64,000 nucleotides of DNA from Algoriphagus chordae. GTDB taxonomy: Bacteria > Bacteroidota > Bacteroidia > Cytophagales > Cyclobacteriaceae. A model generated the notes under the pieces. It saw only the letters and a list, made by a program, of their open reading frames with translations. It made no database searches and had not been told where the DNA came from. A program made the position numbers and the translations under genes. Shown piece after piece: positions 54,678 to 63,856 of the stretch. Location: the NCBI RefSeq assembly GCF_003254055.1, contig NZ_QKZT01000004.1, positions 1-64,000 of the forward strand, given 5' to 3'. How positions within the stretch are numbered: position 1 is the stretch's first letter; each line of letters opens with the position of its first letter.

Positions 54678-55973
54678 TTATAGGGGAGTGTTGATATCAA
54701 ATGCTTCCAGATAATCCGAAACACGTTTGACAAACTTCCCGCCCAAGGAACCATCAACTACTCGATGATCATAGGAATGGGAGAGGAACATTTTATGTCT
54801 GATTGCGATGACATCACCTGTAGGTGTTTCTACCACAGCAGGCTTCTTCACAATAGCACCTACAGCTAAAATAGCTACTTGGGGCTGTGGAATGATAGGA
54901 GTTCCCATTACATTCCCAAAAGACCCCACATTTGAGACCGTATAGGTGCCACCAGTTAGGTGATCTGCTGTCAACTTATTATTTCTAGCAAGATTAGCCA
55001 GCTCATTTACTTTTTTGGAAACCCCAACAAGATTCAACTGATCAGCATTTCTAATGACAGGAACGATCAGATTGCCATTAGGTAGAGCTACAGCCATACC
55101 CACATTGATATCCTTCTTTCTGATAATTCTATCTCCATCTACGGAGATATTGATCATAGGGAAGTCACGAATAGCTTTTGCTACGGCTTCAATAAAGAAC
55201 GGTGTGTAGGTAATCGACTCACCAAATTTGGCCTTATAATCAAGTTTATGACGCTCACGCCACAATACGATGTTTGTCATGTCCGCTTCTACAAAAGAGG
55301 TGACATGGGCAGAAATACGTTTTGAATCCAACATACGCTGCGCGATCATCTTGCGCATACGATCCATTTCGATGATCTCGTCTTCGCCAGAACTACTCAC
55401 TTGTACTTTTGGAGCTGAAATAGGAGGGATGGAATTGGTGGATTTGCTAGCAGCAGTTTTAGATGCTAAGTAAGCTAGCATGTCTTGCTTGGTCACTCTG
55501 GCATCTTTTCCCGTGCCAGGAATTTTGGCGAGCTCAGCCTTCGAGATTCCTTCCTCTTTGGCAATACTTTGAACTAAAGGAGAATAAAATCTATCATCTC
55601 CAGATTGGGCAGAGTCTGATTTGCTCGAAGTTCCTAAAATTGAAGCTGTATTTTCTGGTGCTGCAGCTACCAACTCTTCTTTTGGTGTTTCTTTGTTAGG
55701 CTCAGAATTGAGAGTAGTAGTTTTGTCTTCCCCAGCTGTTTCAATAATTGCTATCGGAGAACCCACAGCTATTACATCACCTTCTTTAGCAAGAATTTGC
55801 TTAAGAACCCCAGCATGTGTGGATGGAACTTCTGTATCTACCTTATCTGTGGCTACTTCTAGGACTGATTCATCTTGCTCGATGATATCACCCTCTTTTT
55901 TGAGCCAGGTCAGTACTGTGCCTTCTATGATACTCTCGCCCATTTTGGGCATCAGCATTTCTACAATCGCCAT
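54678..55973 (-). CDS. 2-oxoacid dehydrogenase E2 (dihydrolipoyl acyltransferase)
   Basis: A 431-residue E2 of the pyruvate/2-oxoglutarate/branched-chain dehydrogenase family. The lipoyl domain carries K44 in EVATDKVDTEV, a peripheral-subunit-binding domain sits at about 129-165 (VQSIAKEEGISKAELAKIPGTG), and the inner-core transferase ends in SYDHRVVDGSLGG with H403 and D407. A branched-chain complex fits the HMG-CoA lyase and IcmF nearby, but pyruvate or 2-oxoglutarate E2 cannot be excluded. Its E1 and E3 partners are not in the window. Confidence 0.92.
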   Translation of the reverse strand: MAIVEMLMPKMGESIIEGTVLTWLKKEGDIIEQDESVLEVATDKVDTEVPSTHAGVLKQILAKEGDVIAVGSPIAIIETAGEDKTTTLNSEPNKETPKEELVAAAPENTASILGTSSKSDSAQSGDDRFYSPLVQSIAKEEGISKAELAKIPGTGKDARVTKQDMLAYLASKTAASKSTNSIPPISAPKVQVSSSGEDEIIEMDRMRKMIAQRMLDSKRISAHVTSFVEADMTNIVLWRERHKLDYKAKFGESITYTPFFIEAVAKAIRDFPMINISVDGDRIIRKKDINVGMAVALPNGNLIVPVIRNADQLNLVGVSKKVNELANLARNNKLTADHLTGGTYTVSNVGSFGNVMGTPIIPQPQVAILAVGAIVKKPAVVETPTGDVIAIRHKMFLSHSYDHRVVDGSLGGKFVKRVSDYLEAFDINTPL

Positions 55974-56068
55974 GGTTATGATTTAATAATTTATTGGGTT
56001 TATATTCAAGATTTAAAATTAAATTTTCTCAAACACTATCCCTAACCTTTCAATAGAAATTTTATTTG

Positions 56069-57319
56069 TTATTTCTCTGAAATACAAATTCTAAGTAAAT
56101 TCAAAACAGCCGTTGCTGTCAGTTGAATATTGAGCATTCTATCCTGTGTGAGCTGGAGTTTCTTAGTTTCTACAAATCCATTTCCTGCACAGGCGATCCA
56201 AATTGTACCCACTGGCTTTTCATCAGTTCCGCCATTTGGGCCAGCGATTCCGCTGCTTGCCAAACCAAAGTCTGCCTTGAATAATTCTCGAACTCCTCTG
56301 GACATTTCCTTCACTGTTTCCTCACTTACTGCCCCAAAAGAGTCCAAGGTTTGATGTTTCACCTGAAGAATTCCCTCTTTAAATTGGTTGTGGTAAGGAA
56401 TTACCGCTCCCTGAAAATACGAACTACTGCCCGAAACACTAGTAATTAGGTGAGAAATATATCCTCCAGAGCAGCTTTCAGCTAAGGCTACAGTTTTCTT
56501 ATTGCTTGTCAATAGCTTACCGATAGCAGATTCTAAGGACTCTGAATCATAGCCATACACGTACTTTTCTATGCTTGGTAAAACCAGCTCAATTTGCTTT
56601 TGAATATCTTTTTCGATTTCAACTTTATCCTGCCCGAAACCAGTAAGTCGTAGTTTGACATGACCCAAGGAAGGTAAATATGCCAATCGAATAGTTGAAG
56701 GAAGTGCATTCTCCCAATCTCTAATCAGGTCTGCCAGCCAGCTTTCTCCAATTCCTACAGTTTTGATCAGTCGGTGTACGATGACGGGTAGAGGGAATAG
56801 GGTAGGAAGCTTGGGTAATACAAAACCTGTCATCAGTTTTTTCATCTCATGCGGCACTCCAGGCATAGACATCCAATAGGTTCCATAGCGCTCAAACCAC
56901 ATTCCTGGAGCAGTACCAACTTCATTGGGTACATAGGTGCAGCAAGTAGGAAGGTGACCTTGAAGTATATTTAATGGAGTGATTTCTCTACCTCTTTGCT
57001 TGAAAAACTCAGTAACAGCTTCTACAGCAGCAGGATTTTCCACAATGGGACAGTCAAAATATTCTGCCATTAGCGGCTTGGTCAGATCGTCTTGAGTAGG
57101 GCCTAGACCTCCAGTGATCAAAATGATGTCAGCTCTAGCTTCTGCAGAAGCAAAGGCCGCAAGAATATCCTTTCGGTCATCTCCGACAGTCGTTTTTCTA
57201 ACCACTTTTACTCCCATTAGATCAAGTTCCTGACTAATCCAATGACTATTTGTATCGACTATTTGCCCATAGAGCAATTCATCCCCTATGGCTATTATCT
57301 CGGCTCTGACTACTTTCAT
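56069..57319 (-). CDS. cinA: CinA family protein (competence/damage-inducible)
   Basis: A 416-residue CinA: N-terminal MoCF/MogA-like domain with GGLGPTQDDLT (70-80), and a C-terminal nicotinamide-nucleotide amidase domain with AESCSGG in the expected position. NMN deamidation or ADP-ribose handling are known for the family. Starting at MKVVRAEIIAIGDELL (57319) gives the classic N-terminus; an upstream in-frame start overlaps the SDR gene. It ends the folA-SDR-cinA operon. Confidence 0.92.
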   Translation of the reverse strand: MKVVRAEIIAIGDELLYGQIVDTNSHWISQELDLMGVKVVRKTTVGDDRKDILAAFASAEARADIILITGGLGPTQDDLTKPLMAEYFDCPIVENPAAVEAVTEFFKQRGREITPLNILQGHLPTCCTYVPNEVGTAPGMWFERYGTYWMSMPGVPHEMKKLMTGFVLPKLPTLFPLPVIVHRLIKTVGIGESWLADLIRDWENALPSTIRLAYLPSLGHVKLRLTGFGQDKVEIEKDIQKQIELVLPSIEKYVYGYDSESLESAIGKLLTSNKKTVALAESCSGGYISHLITSVSGSSSYFQGAVIPYHNQFKEGILQVKHQTLDSFGAVSEETVKEMSRGVRELFKADFGLASSGIAGPNGGTDEKPVGTIWIACAGNGFVETKKLQLTQDRMLNIQLTATAVLNLLRICISEK

Positions 57320-57323
57320 ATAG

Positions 57324-58109
57324 TTAGCGTACTTCTGATTTACGTAGGACCTTTGTGAAAATTGTTGGGACAAATCGTTTTAAATAGATTCCCATAGTTT
57401 CTTTTCCACCGATATAGACTTCCTCTTTCTTGCGTTTGAGGGCATTGAAAATCTCCTTAGCGCAGTCTTCTGCACTCATTCCATTTTCTTGTGCTTTGTC
57501 CATCTCATTGAGCGGAGTTCCGTCAGCGGTTAGCGCATTCTTGGAAACGTCGGTTTTGATAAAACCTGGACAAATCATCGATACGGCTATATTATCATCA
57601 AAATGTTCTAATCTCAGAGATTCAAAAAAGCCATGAAGTGCGTGTTTTGCAGCTGCGTAGCTTGATCGATATGGTGAACCGAATTTTCCTACCAAAGAGG
57701 AGATTACTCCGAACTGTCCGGATTTTCTAGCAATAAAGTGGGGTAAAAGTGCCTTGGTGAGTGCTAAAGTACCAAAGAAGTTCACTTCCATAAGCTTTCG
57801 GTCAACTTCAATAGGAGTCTCTCGAATCAAAGAACGCTGGCTGATTCCTCCATTGTGCAGGATCGAGTCAATATGTCCAAAAGCAGCAATCGCTTCCTTG
57901 GTTTTTTCTTGGAAAGAAGTCTGATCTATAAGGTCGAGAGGGAGTACTTTACAATTCTCAGGATGAGCAGAGGAGGATTTGACTTTTTCTAAGGCATCTT
58001 GATTTCTAGCAGAAAGTATGACTTGCCAGCCCTCCTTCACATATTTATAGGCAGTGGCTTCACCTATTCCAGAGGATGCCCCCGTGATCCAAATTACTTT
58101 TTTAGACAT
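57324..58109 (-). CDS. SDR family short-chain dehydrogenase/reductase
   Basis: A 261-residue classical SDR: cofactor loop TGASSGIG (9-16), catalytic set N110, S138, Y151 and K155 (YAAAK). C-terminal part holds ENGMSAEDCAKEIFNALKRKKEEVYIGGKE, which resembles DHRS7/11-oxoacyl-type reductases, so a lipid or steroid-like substrate is possible but not shown. Start at 58109 (MSKKVIWITG) overlaps the folA end by eight bases; an upstream start at 58166 lies deeper in folA. It is coupled to folA and cinA. Confidence 0.88.
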   Translation of the reverse strand: MSKKVIWITGASSGIGEATAYKYVKEGWQVILSARNQDALEKVKSSSAHPENCKVLPLDLIDQTSFQEKTKEAIAAFGHIDSILHNGGISQRSLIRETPIEVDRKLMEVNFFGTLALTKALLPHFIARKSGQFGVISSLVGKFGSPYRSSYAAAKHALHGFFESLRLEHFDDNIAVSMICPGFIKTDVSKNALTADGTPLNEMDKAQENGMSAEDCAKEIFNALKRKKEEVYIGGKETMGIYLKRFVPTIFTKVLRKSEVR

Positions 58110-58617
58110 GTTGCTTGTGGATTCTTTCGTAGTTGACGTAGCTGAAGGCATATTGATGGCGATCATCTGCCGGGTGGAATTCAGAAAAAGTCACCTTCCA
58201 ATTGTCCTTATCGAATTCGGGAAAATAGGTATCACCTTCGGGGCTAGCTTCTACTTCTGTGAGTACCAACTCATCAGCCAAAGGCAATGTTTGACAATAA
58301 ATTTCACCGCCTCCAATCACATAGAGTTGACTTACTTCCTTATCCTGGCAAAAGCTAAATGCATCTTTGACGTTTTCGAAGACGAAATGTCCTTCAGGAA
58401 CCTGATAGTCCTTATTTCGTGTGATTACAAGATGTGTTCGATGGGGAAGTGGCTTGCCCAATGACTCAAATGTCTTCCTACCCATCAAGATATAATGATC
58501 GGAAGTGATACTTTTGAAACGTTTGAAATCATCAGGTAATCTCCAGACCAAATCATTTTGTTTGCCGATTACATGGTTTGTAGCCAGTGCAGCAATCAGA
58601 GAAATCTTCATAGACAA
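58102..58617 (-). CDS. folA: dihydrofolate reductase
   Basis: A 171-residue NADPH-dependent reductase of dihydrofolate, needed for thymidylate and purine synthesis. Seen: ISLIAALATNHVIG (5-18), WRLPDDFKRFK with the acid-donating aspartate, MGRKTFESLG and VIGGGEIY. Start may be either M1 or M3 (58611). First gene of the folA-SDR-cinA operon. Confidence 0.95.
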   Translation of the reverse strand: MSMKISLIAALATNHVIGKQNDLVWRLPDDFKRFKSITSDHYILMGRKTFESLGKPLPHRTHLVITRNKDYQVPEGHFVFENVKDAFSFCQDKEVSQLYVIGGGEIYCQTLPLADELVLTEVEASPEGDTYFPEFDKDNWKVTFSEFHPADDRHQYAFSYVNYERIHKQHV

Positions 58618-58677
58618 AAGTTCTTTGCCATGAAGATACTAGGCTTTGATATGGGAAAAAAGCATAAAAAGTAAGAA

Positions 58678-59610
58678 TTACTTTTTGCCCATAGCAGCGG
58701 CAAACATACTAGGGTATTCTGCCATGATAAAGGATTTTGGTTCTGATTCCTTAACCTCAATCACTTTCAATTCGAATTTGTCACCTTCCGTAGCGGTATA
58801 GTACAGTTCCATGAAGTTACCTTGTGGCATATTCTTTAAATGCTGCGCATAGTTTGCTTGAGTATTGTTTTTTGCAAAAGGATTATTTGTACCCCAAAAA
58901 GCACTATAACCACCAATTGGCTCGTCTGTCATCCAATACAAACCTTCTCCATCATCACTTTTGATTTGATATTCCTTGCACGCATATCCTAGGATGTCCT
59001 TAGTGTTTCCTGTTTCCTTGACAGTGAAATCAGCGTCCACGATTTTGTCTTGAAGCATATCTTCTGTTTCTGGATTTATCCCAGTACTGTCCAATTTCAT
59101 GGCCATACTACTTTTTTGATTGTCATGATTTAATAGGATGATAGATGCTCCATTTTTCATGTCAAAAATCATGGTAGTTTCTGTATTAGGCTTATCATCA
59201 GCAACGATATCCATTGCTGTAAAATCTTCAAATTCACTTAAGTAGCTTTTTATCAGTGTTTTGTCTTGCTGCTTTCCTTTTTTATCAGTAGGGGTCATTT
59301 CCATCAGCAGGTAGCCAGAGAAATCATAACGTTCCATGGTATTCACGTCCTCCTGCATTCCTTTCATCACTTTTTCCATGTCCATAGACACAGGCGCTGA
59401 CTCACCATCTTCACCAAAGATTTCAGAGAACTGTTTTTCAAGTTGAGCCTCCATCATCTTATTGGCTTCCTTTTCTACTTTTTCTTCTATCGCTTTCTCC
59501 ATTCCCCTGTTTGCAGCATTCTGGAGTTTTTTGATGAATTGAGCTTCTGCTGTGAAAGAAAGGGAAGTGAAAAAAAGTATTAAAATTAAACTACGATTGA
59601 GATATTTCAT
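58678..59610 (-). CDS. exported DUF4412 protein
   Basis: A 310-residue secreted protein with a signal peptide (1-22, ending AEAQ) and a coiled-coil segment (about 26-65, KLQNAANRGMEKAIEEKVEKEANKMM by pattern, not a motif). The rest is the DUF4412 beta-rich fold, seen in YLLMEMTPTDK, ATIVADFTVKETGNTKDILGYACKEY-like wording (AD FTVKETG, DILGYACKEYQI), which recur in Bacteroidota. The family has no known function. The start at 59610 is used since it begins the signal peptide; an upstream frame opening at 59688 has no support. It sits alone downstream of fmt. Confidence 0.78.
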   Translation of the reverse strand: MKYLNRSLILILFFTSLSFTAEAQFIKKLQNAANRGMEKAIEEKVEKEANKMMEAQLEKQFSEIFGEDGESAPVSMDMEKVMKGMQEDVNTMERYDFSGYLLMEMTPTDKKGKQQDKTLIKSYLSEFEDFTAMDIVADDKPNTETTMIFDMKNGASIILLNHDNQKSSMAMKLDSTGINPETEDMLQDKIVDADFTVKETGNTKDILGYACKEYQIKSDDGEGLYWMTDEPIGGYSAFWGTNNPFAKNNTQANYAQHLKNMPQGNFMELYYTATEGDKFELKVIEVKESEPKSFIMAEYPSMFAAAMGKK

Positions 59611-59706
59611 GCTTTGGGTTTTGAAGTGGTTGATTATAATATAGTCAAGTTTCTTAAAATCAAGCAGAAAGTACAATTTTTTTCTCATTAAGTTAGTTTG
59701 AAATCT

Positions 59707-60633
59707 TTATGAAAATGTATATCCTCTGAGCAAATCGTCCACTTTCATGCGTTTTTTTCCTTCCAGTTGAAGTTCCAATATTTCTAAGGTTCCTTCGCCT
59801 GTTTGGACTTTCAGATAGGTTTTATTGTCTGTTTGAGGCTCACCGATTGCTTTCCCAGATTTTTGATTTGGATAAAATTTTGTTTTATAAATCTTACAGA
59901 TCTTATTATCAAATCGTGTCCATGCGGCTGGATAAGGAGAAAGTCCTCGTATCAAATTGTGAATGGATTCTGCAGATTTAGTCCAATCTATTTCTCCCGT
60001 TTCTTTAAAGATCTTTGGTGCATGATGAATTGCTTTGGATTCATCTTGAGGCGAAGCTTGAACCTTGTCGGCAGCGATGTCTTCCACCGTTTTCAGAACT
60101 AATTTGGAACCTACATTCATCAATTTTTCATAGACTGTTCCCAAATCATCTTCATCTAGAATCGCCACTTTTTCCTGGTAGATAATGCTACCCGTGTCGA
60201 TTTCATGCTTTAGGAAGAAAGTCGTTACGCCAGTCTCCTTATCTCCATTGATGATCGCCCAGTTGATAGGAGCGGCCCCACGGTAATTAGGTAGGAGTGA
60301 AGCGTGAAGATTGAAAGTGCCCAGAGGAGGCATATTCCAAACAGATTCGGGAAGCATTCGGAAGGCTACTACAATCTGCAAATCAGCTTTCAAAGCACAA
60401 AGCTCTTCCTGAAATTCCGGAGATTTGAGGTTAGTTGGCTGAAGGATATTCAAATCCAATTTGAGTGCAGCTTCCTTCACTGGAGAAGGAATTAACTTTT
60501 GCCCTCGTCCTTTTGGCTTATCTGGCGCAGTGATCACTCCCACGATGTTCCATCCATTTTCTACCAAAAGTTCTAGGCCAGCCACCGCAAACTCCGGCGT
60601 GCCCATGTATATAATTCTAAGGTTCTTGTTCAT
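59707..60633 (-). CDS. fmt: methionyl-tRNA formyltransferase
   Basis: Transfers a formyl group from 10-formyl-tetrahydrofolate to initiator Met-tRNA; 308 residues. Catalytic N108, H110 and D146 (numbered from MNKNLR at 60633) are in FNLHASLLPNYRGAAPINWAI and HEIDTG. The C-terminal OB-like domain is present. A TTTGAAA/TTTCAAA palindrome (60666-60680) lies upstream, between the fmt start and the NamZ gene. Confidence 0.96.
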   Translation of the reverse strand: MNKNLRIIYMGTPEFAVAGLELLVENGWNIVGVITAPDKPKGRGQKLIPSPVKEAALKLDLNILQPTNLKSPEFQEELCALKADLQIVVAFRMLPESVWNMPPLGTFNLHASLLPNYRGAAPINWAIINGDKETGVTTFFLKHEIDTGSIIYQEKVAILDEDDLGTVYEKLMNVGSKLVLKTVEDIAADKVQASPQDESKAIHHAPKIFKETGEIDWTKSAESIHNLIRGLSPYPAAWTRFDNKICKIYKTKFYPNQKSGKAIGEPQTDNKTYLKVQTGEGTLEILELQLEGKKRMKVDDLLRGYTFS

Positions 60634-60665
60634 TGTCAAATTGATTTGAGATTTGATATTTAGAA

Positions 60666-60680
60666 TTTGAAATTTTCAAA
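60666..60680. repeat. palindrome and ATTTGA-rich tract between fmt and the NamZ gene
   Basis: TTTGAAA and TTTCAAA flank a single T, immediately preceded (60644-60672) by a tract of ATTTGA repeats. The function, if any, may be an operator, or a short simple-repeat spacer. Confidence 0.4.
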
Positions 60681-60681
60681 C

Positions 60682-61869
60682 TCAATTATACATCAGATAT
60701 CTAGCGCGAAGGGATTCATATTTTTCCAAATCATCTAGCCAAGAAGCAGTGATTTCGGCTTCAGTTTTACCTTCCATTATCATTTTCTTCAACTGATCCG
60801 TTCCCGCAAGTGTGTTGAAGTAGTTGTTGAAGAATGCTTGACCTTTTCCTGACTTGTGATAAGCATCCAGAAGATATTTCAGGGTAAACTCATGTGTCAT
60901 TGATTCTCCTCTCAAATCCACTCCATAGCATTTTTTATCCTGATGAGGAGGGTTCTTCGACATACCGTCGATGCTCACTGGAGTGAAGGTAAAGTCACCG
61001 TATTTTGGGTCTGGATAACCATACACTTGAAATGGGAAATGCGTGCCTCGACCTAGAGAAACGATGGTTCCTTCGAAGAAGCAAGTGCTTGGATAAAGCT
61101 TGATGGATAAGTCATTCGGGAGATTTGGAGATGGTTTTACGGGCAAATTGTAAACTTTCTGATGATCCCAGTTCCCCACAGGAATCACTTCCAAATCAGC
61201 TTTCAATCCACCTTTTAGCCATTTTTCTCCATTGATCATTTGCGCCAGCTCTCCTACAGTAAGACCATGAACGACAGGAATAGGATGCATACCTACGAAG
61301 CTCTCGAAGCCCTTTTTCAGTACTGGCCCAGCGATGTAACTCCCATTTGGATTGGGTCTATCGAATATGATTACCTTTTTATTATTCTCAGCCGCAGCCT
61401 CCATCAGGTAATGCATGGTGCTGATGTAGGTGTAAAATCTCACTCCTACATCCTGCAAATCGAAAATTAGAATATCTAAGTCCGCAATTTGCTCTGGTTT
61501 GGGCTTCTTATTATTTCCATAAAGTGAAATGATAGGAAGGCCTGTTTTGGAGTCAACGGTATTATCTACTTTTTCGCCTGCATCCGCCTGACCACGAAAT
61601 CCATGCTCTGGCACAAAAACCTTCTTCACTTTCACACCCTTTTCCAAAAGAAAATCAACAACATGTTTATTATTAGATTGAGTCAAAATGCTAGTTTGGT
61701 TGGCGACTATACCTACATTTTTGCCTTGAAGCTGATATAGGTAGAGTTCAGGTCGCTCAGCACCTGGAAGGCTGGTGTTTTGAAATGCCTGCATATCGTT
61801 CGAATTGAAGAGAATAATAAGGACAATATTCAAAAAGTAAATAAAGGGAGTAAGTTTCGTTTGCTTCAT
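60682..61869 (-). CDS. namZ: exo-beta-N-acetylmuramidase (NamZ/DUF1343)
   Basis: A 395-residue exported enzyme of the DUF1343/NamZ family, which removes MurNAc from the non-reducing ends of peptidoglycan fragments. Signal or anchor about 1-28 (hydrophobic after a lysine-containing start). Family blocks: GIVANQTSI, FVPEHGFRGQADAGEKVDN, LIFDLQDVGVRFYTYISTMHYLMEA and DRPNPNGSYIAGPVL, with the conserved FVGMHPIPVVHGLT. The start at 61869 (MKQTKLTPFI) gives the signal peptide; a longer frame overlaps the divergent permease start. It would feed MurNAc recycling. Confidence 0.9.
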   Translation of the reverse strand: MKQTKLTPFIYFLNIVLIILFNSNDMQAFQNTSLPGAERPELYLYQLQGKNVGIVANQTSILTQSNNKHVVDFLLEKGVKVKKVFVPEHGFRGQADAGEKVDNTVDSKTGLPIISLYGNNKKPKPEQIADLDILIFDLQDVGVRFYTYISTMHYLMEAAAENNKKVIIFDRPNPNGSYIAGPVLKKGFESFVGMHPIPVVHGLTVGELAQMINGEKWLKGGLKADLEVIPVGNWDHQKVYNLPVKPSPNLPNDLSIKLYPSTCFFEGTIVSLGRGTHFPFQVYGYPDPKYGDFTFTPVSIDGMSKNPPHQDKKCYGVDLRGESMTHEFTLKYLLDAYHKSGKGQAFFNNYFNTLAGTDQLKKMIMEGKTEAEITASWLDDLEKYESLRARYLMYN

Positions 61870-61908
61870 GCTATTTTGCGGTCTAATCGAACAAATTAAA
61901 GCAGTCCT

Positions 61909-63126
61909 TTGAACCTTTCCTATTTCATCGCCAAAAGAATCAGCTTTAAGAAAGCTGGGGGATTTTCGGCCACCATACACAAAATTGCAGTAGGAAGTCT
62001 CGCGCTGGGTCTGGCAGTCTCACTCGTTTCCTTTATGGTTTTGGGTGGTTTTCAGAGCACTGTGTCGGAGAAGGTCTACGGTTTTACGGGTCATTATCAG
62101 GTGCAGCGATTCACCATGAGTAATGATTTTGAAGAGTCGCCTTTCTCCTTGAATTCTCAATTCAGCCAAACGCATCAAATCCTTCCTTTTATTACCAAAG
62201 TTCAGTCCTTTGCGCACAAAGCCGCACTGATCAAAGGGGAGGAAGAAGTACAAGGAGTGCTGATGAAAGGAGTAGGGCAGGATTTTGATACGCTGGGATT
62301 CAAAAAATATCTGATCGAAGGACGGATGCTGCGAATTCCGGATGAAGGAACTAGCAATGAAGTGCTGCTAAGTAAGTACATCGCAAACCAGCTATTGCTG
62401 AATGTAGGAGATAAAATTACCCTTTACTTTGTGCAAGATCCACCAAGATATCGGCGAGTGGAAGTAGTGGGTATCTTTGAAACCTACCTGGAAAATTTCG
62501 ATCAAAAGATCATAATCGGCGAATTGCAGACGATCAGAAATCTAAATGATTGGACCAAAGATCAAATCGGTGGCTTGGAGATTTTTGTCGATGACTTTGC
62601 TAAAATCGATTCATATACTCCTAAAATGGAGGAGCTTATGGATTACGATCTAAAGTTGATCAGTAGCCAAGATAAATTTTTGGAGATCTTCGATTGGCTC
62701 AAGCTTTTGGATAATAATGTCTATGTATTTATAGGTTTGATAGGTTTCGTAGCGATCTTCAACATGGGAGCAATTCTCTTTATTTTGATTATGGAGCGAA
62801 CCCAAATGATCGGTTTGCTAAAAGCGCTGGGATCAACAAATAAACAGATCAGAACCATCTTTTTTTGGAATGGTATCAATATCCTTCTGAGGGGCTTGGT
62901 AATCGGGAATGCACTGGGACTTGGCATCGGATTTCTGCAAGATCAATTCAAATTGATTCCGCTTGATGCAGCGAGTTATTACATGAGTTATGTGCCGATT
63001 GATTGGAACTGGCCAGCATTTATAATGATAAATGTGGGAATTACGCTGATGACTGCAGCGGTGTTGCTGATACCAGTGATGGTGATTTCTAGAGTTGATC
63101 CTATTCGGTCAATCCGCTTTGATTAA
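61909..63126 (+). CDS. LolC/LolE-like (FtsX family) ABC transporter permease
   Basis: A 405-residue permease: one helix near 25-48, a large periplasmic MacB/PCD-type domain (about 50-260), and three C-terminal helices (about 268-295, 315-345, 360-395). MNLSYFIAKRISFKKAGGFS is the typical start of Bacteroidota LolC/E permeases, which extract lipoproteins from the inner membrane with LolD. The start codon is TTG (61909), since no ATG or GTG fits the frame. No LolD ATPase is adjacent. Its last 26 bases overlap the convergent glycosyltransferase gene. Confidence 0.88.
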   Translation: MNLSYFIAKRISFKKAGGFSATIHKIAVGSLALGLAVSLVSFMVLGGFQSTVSEKVYGFTGHYQVQRFTMSNDFEESPFSLNSQFSQTHQILPFITKVQSFAHKAALIKGEEEVQGVLMKGVGQDFDTLGFKKYLIEGRMLRIPDEGTSNEVLLSKYIANQLLLNVGDKITLYFVQDPPRYRRVEVVGIFETYLENFDQKIIIGELQTIRNLNDWTKDQIGGLEIFVDDFAKIDSYTPKMEELMDYDLKLISSQDKFLEIFDWLKLLDNNVYVFIGLIGFVAIFNMGAILFILIMERTQMIGLLKALGSTNKQIRTIFFWNGINILLRGLVIGNALGLGIGFLQDQFKLIPLDAASYYMSYVPIDWNWPAFIMINVGITLMTAAVLLIPVMVISRVDPIRSIRFD

Positions 63127-63856
63127 GCTGGTATGGGCTGAAAATACTTTTGATTTTCATGGAGATCACTCCAAAACCTGCTTCTTTAAAAATCCCGCGA
63201 CTCATTTTAGATGTGCCTTTGGTGCGGTCTGTGAATATTATTGGTATTTCCACTAGTTTGAATCCGAGCTTCCAAGAGGTGAATTTCATTTCAATCTGAA
63301 AAGCATAGCCAACAAATCGAACTTCATCCAATTTGATTCCTTCAAGAACAGATCTGTGGTAACATTTGAAACCAGCAGTAGCATCTTTTATAGGCAATCC
63401 AGTAATGAATTTCACGTAAATACTCGCACAATAAGACATCAAAACTCTTCCCATTGGCCAGTTTACCACATTTACTCCTGTGATATATCGAGAGCCAATA
63501 GCTAAGTCATAACTGCGGTCTGCACATGCATTGTATAGTCGGATCAGGTCATCAGGATTATGTGAAAAGTCAGCATCCATCTCGAAGATGAAGTCATACT
63601 CTCGCTCTAAAGCCCACTTGAAACCCGTGATATAGGCTGTTCCCAAACCTAATTTTCCCTGTCGCTCTATTAGATGAAGTCTATCAGCAAAGCTTAGTTG
63701 CAATGCCTTTACCAGGTTCCCTGTACCATCAGGACTACCATCGTCTATGACCAAAAGCTCAAACCCACCATCAAGATTCATCACCGCTTGGATGATCTCT
63801 TGGATGTTTTCTTTCTCATTGAAAGTAGGGATTATGACGAGTTTTCTATGGTTCAT
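63101..63856 (-). CDS. DPM1-like polyprenol-phosphate mannose synthase (GT2)
   Basis: A 251-residue family 2 glycosyltransferase that makes polyprenyl-phosphate sugars from GDP-mannose or UDP-sugars. Seen: LVIIPTFNEKENI (6-18), DDGSPDGTG (38-46), the metal-binding DAD at 94-96 and, later, GFKCYHRSVLEGI and TDRTKGTSKMSRGI. It has no C-terminal helices, as in the soluble DPM1 type. Product would be a lipid-linked sugar donor for protein or glycan O-mannosylation. A minus-strand TACTTTTG box (63872-63879) lies upstream. It overlaps the permease gene tail to tail by 26 bases. Confidence 0.92.
   Translation of the reverse strand: MNHRKLVIIPTFNEKENIQEIIQAVMNLDGGFELLVIDDGSPDGTGNLVKALQLSFADRLHLIERQGKLGLGTAYITGFKWALEREYDFIFEMDADFSHNPDDLIRLYNACADRSYDLAIGSRYITGVNVVNWPMGRVLMSYCASIYVKFITGLPIKDATAGFKCYHRSVLEGIKLDEVRFVGYAFQIEMKFTSWKLGFKLVEIPIIFTDRTKGTSKMSRGIFKEAGFGVISMKIKSIFSPYQLNQSGLTE

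Noticed and set aside
55621..55986. 121-residue plus-strand frame in the E2 gene
   Set aside because: Opposite the lipoyl domain, which is certain.
58054..58464. 136-residue plus-strand frame over the folA/SDR junction
   Set aside because: Both minus-strand genes are certain; the frame crosses two of them.
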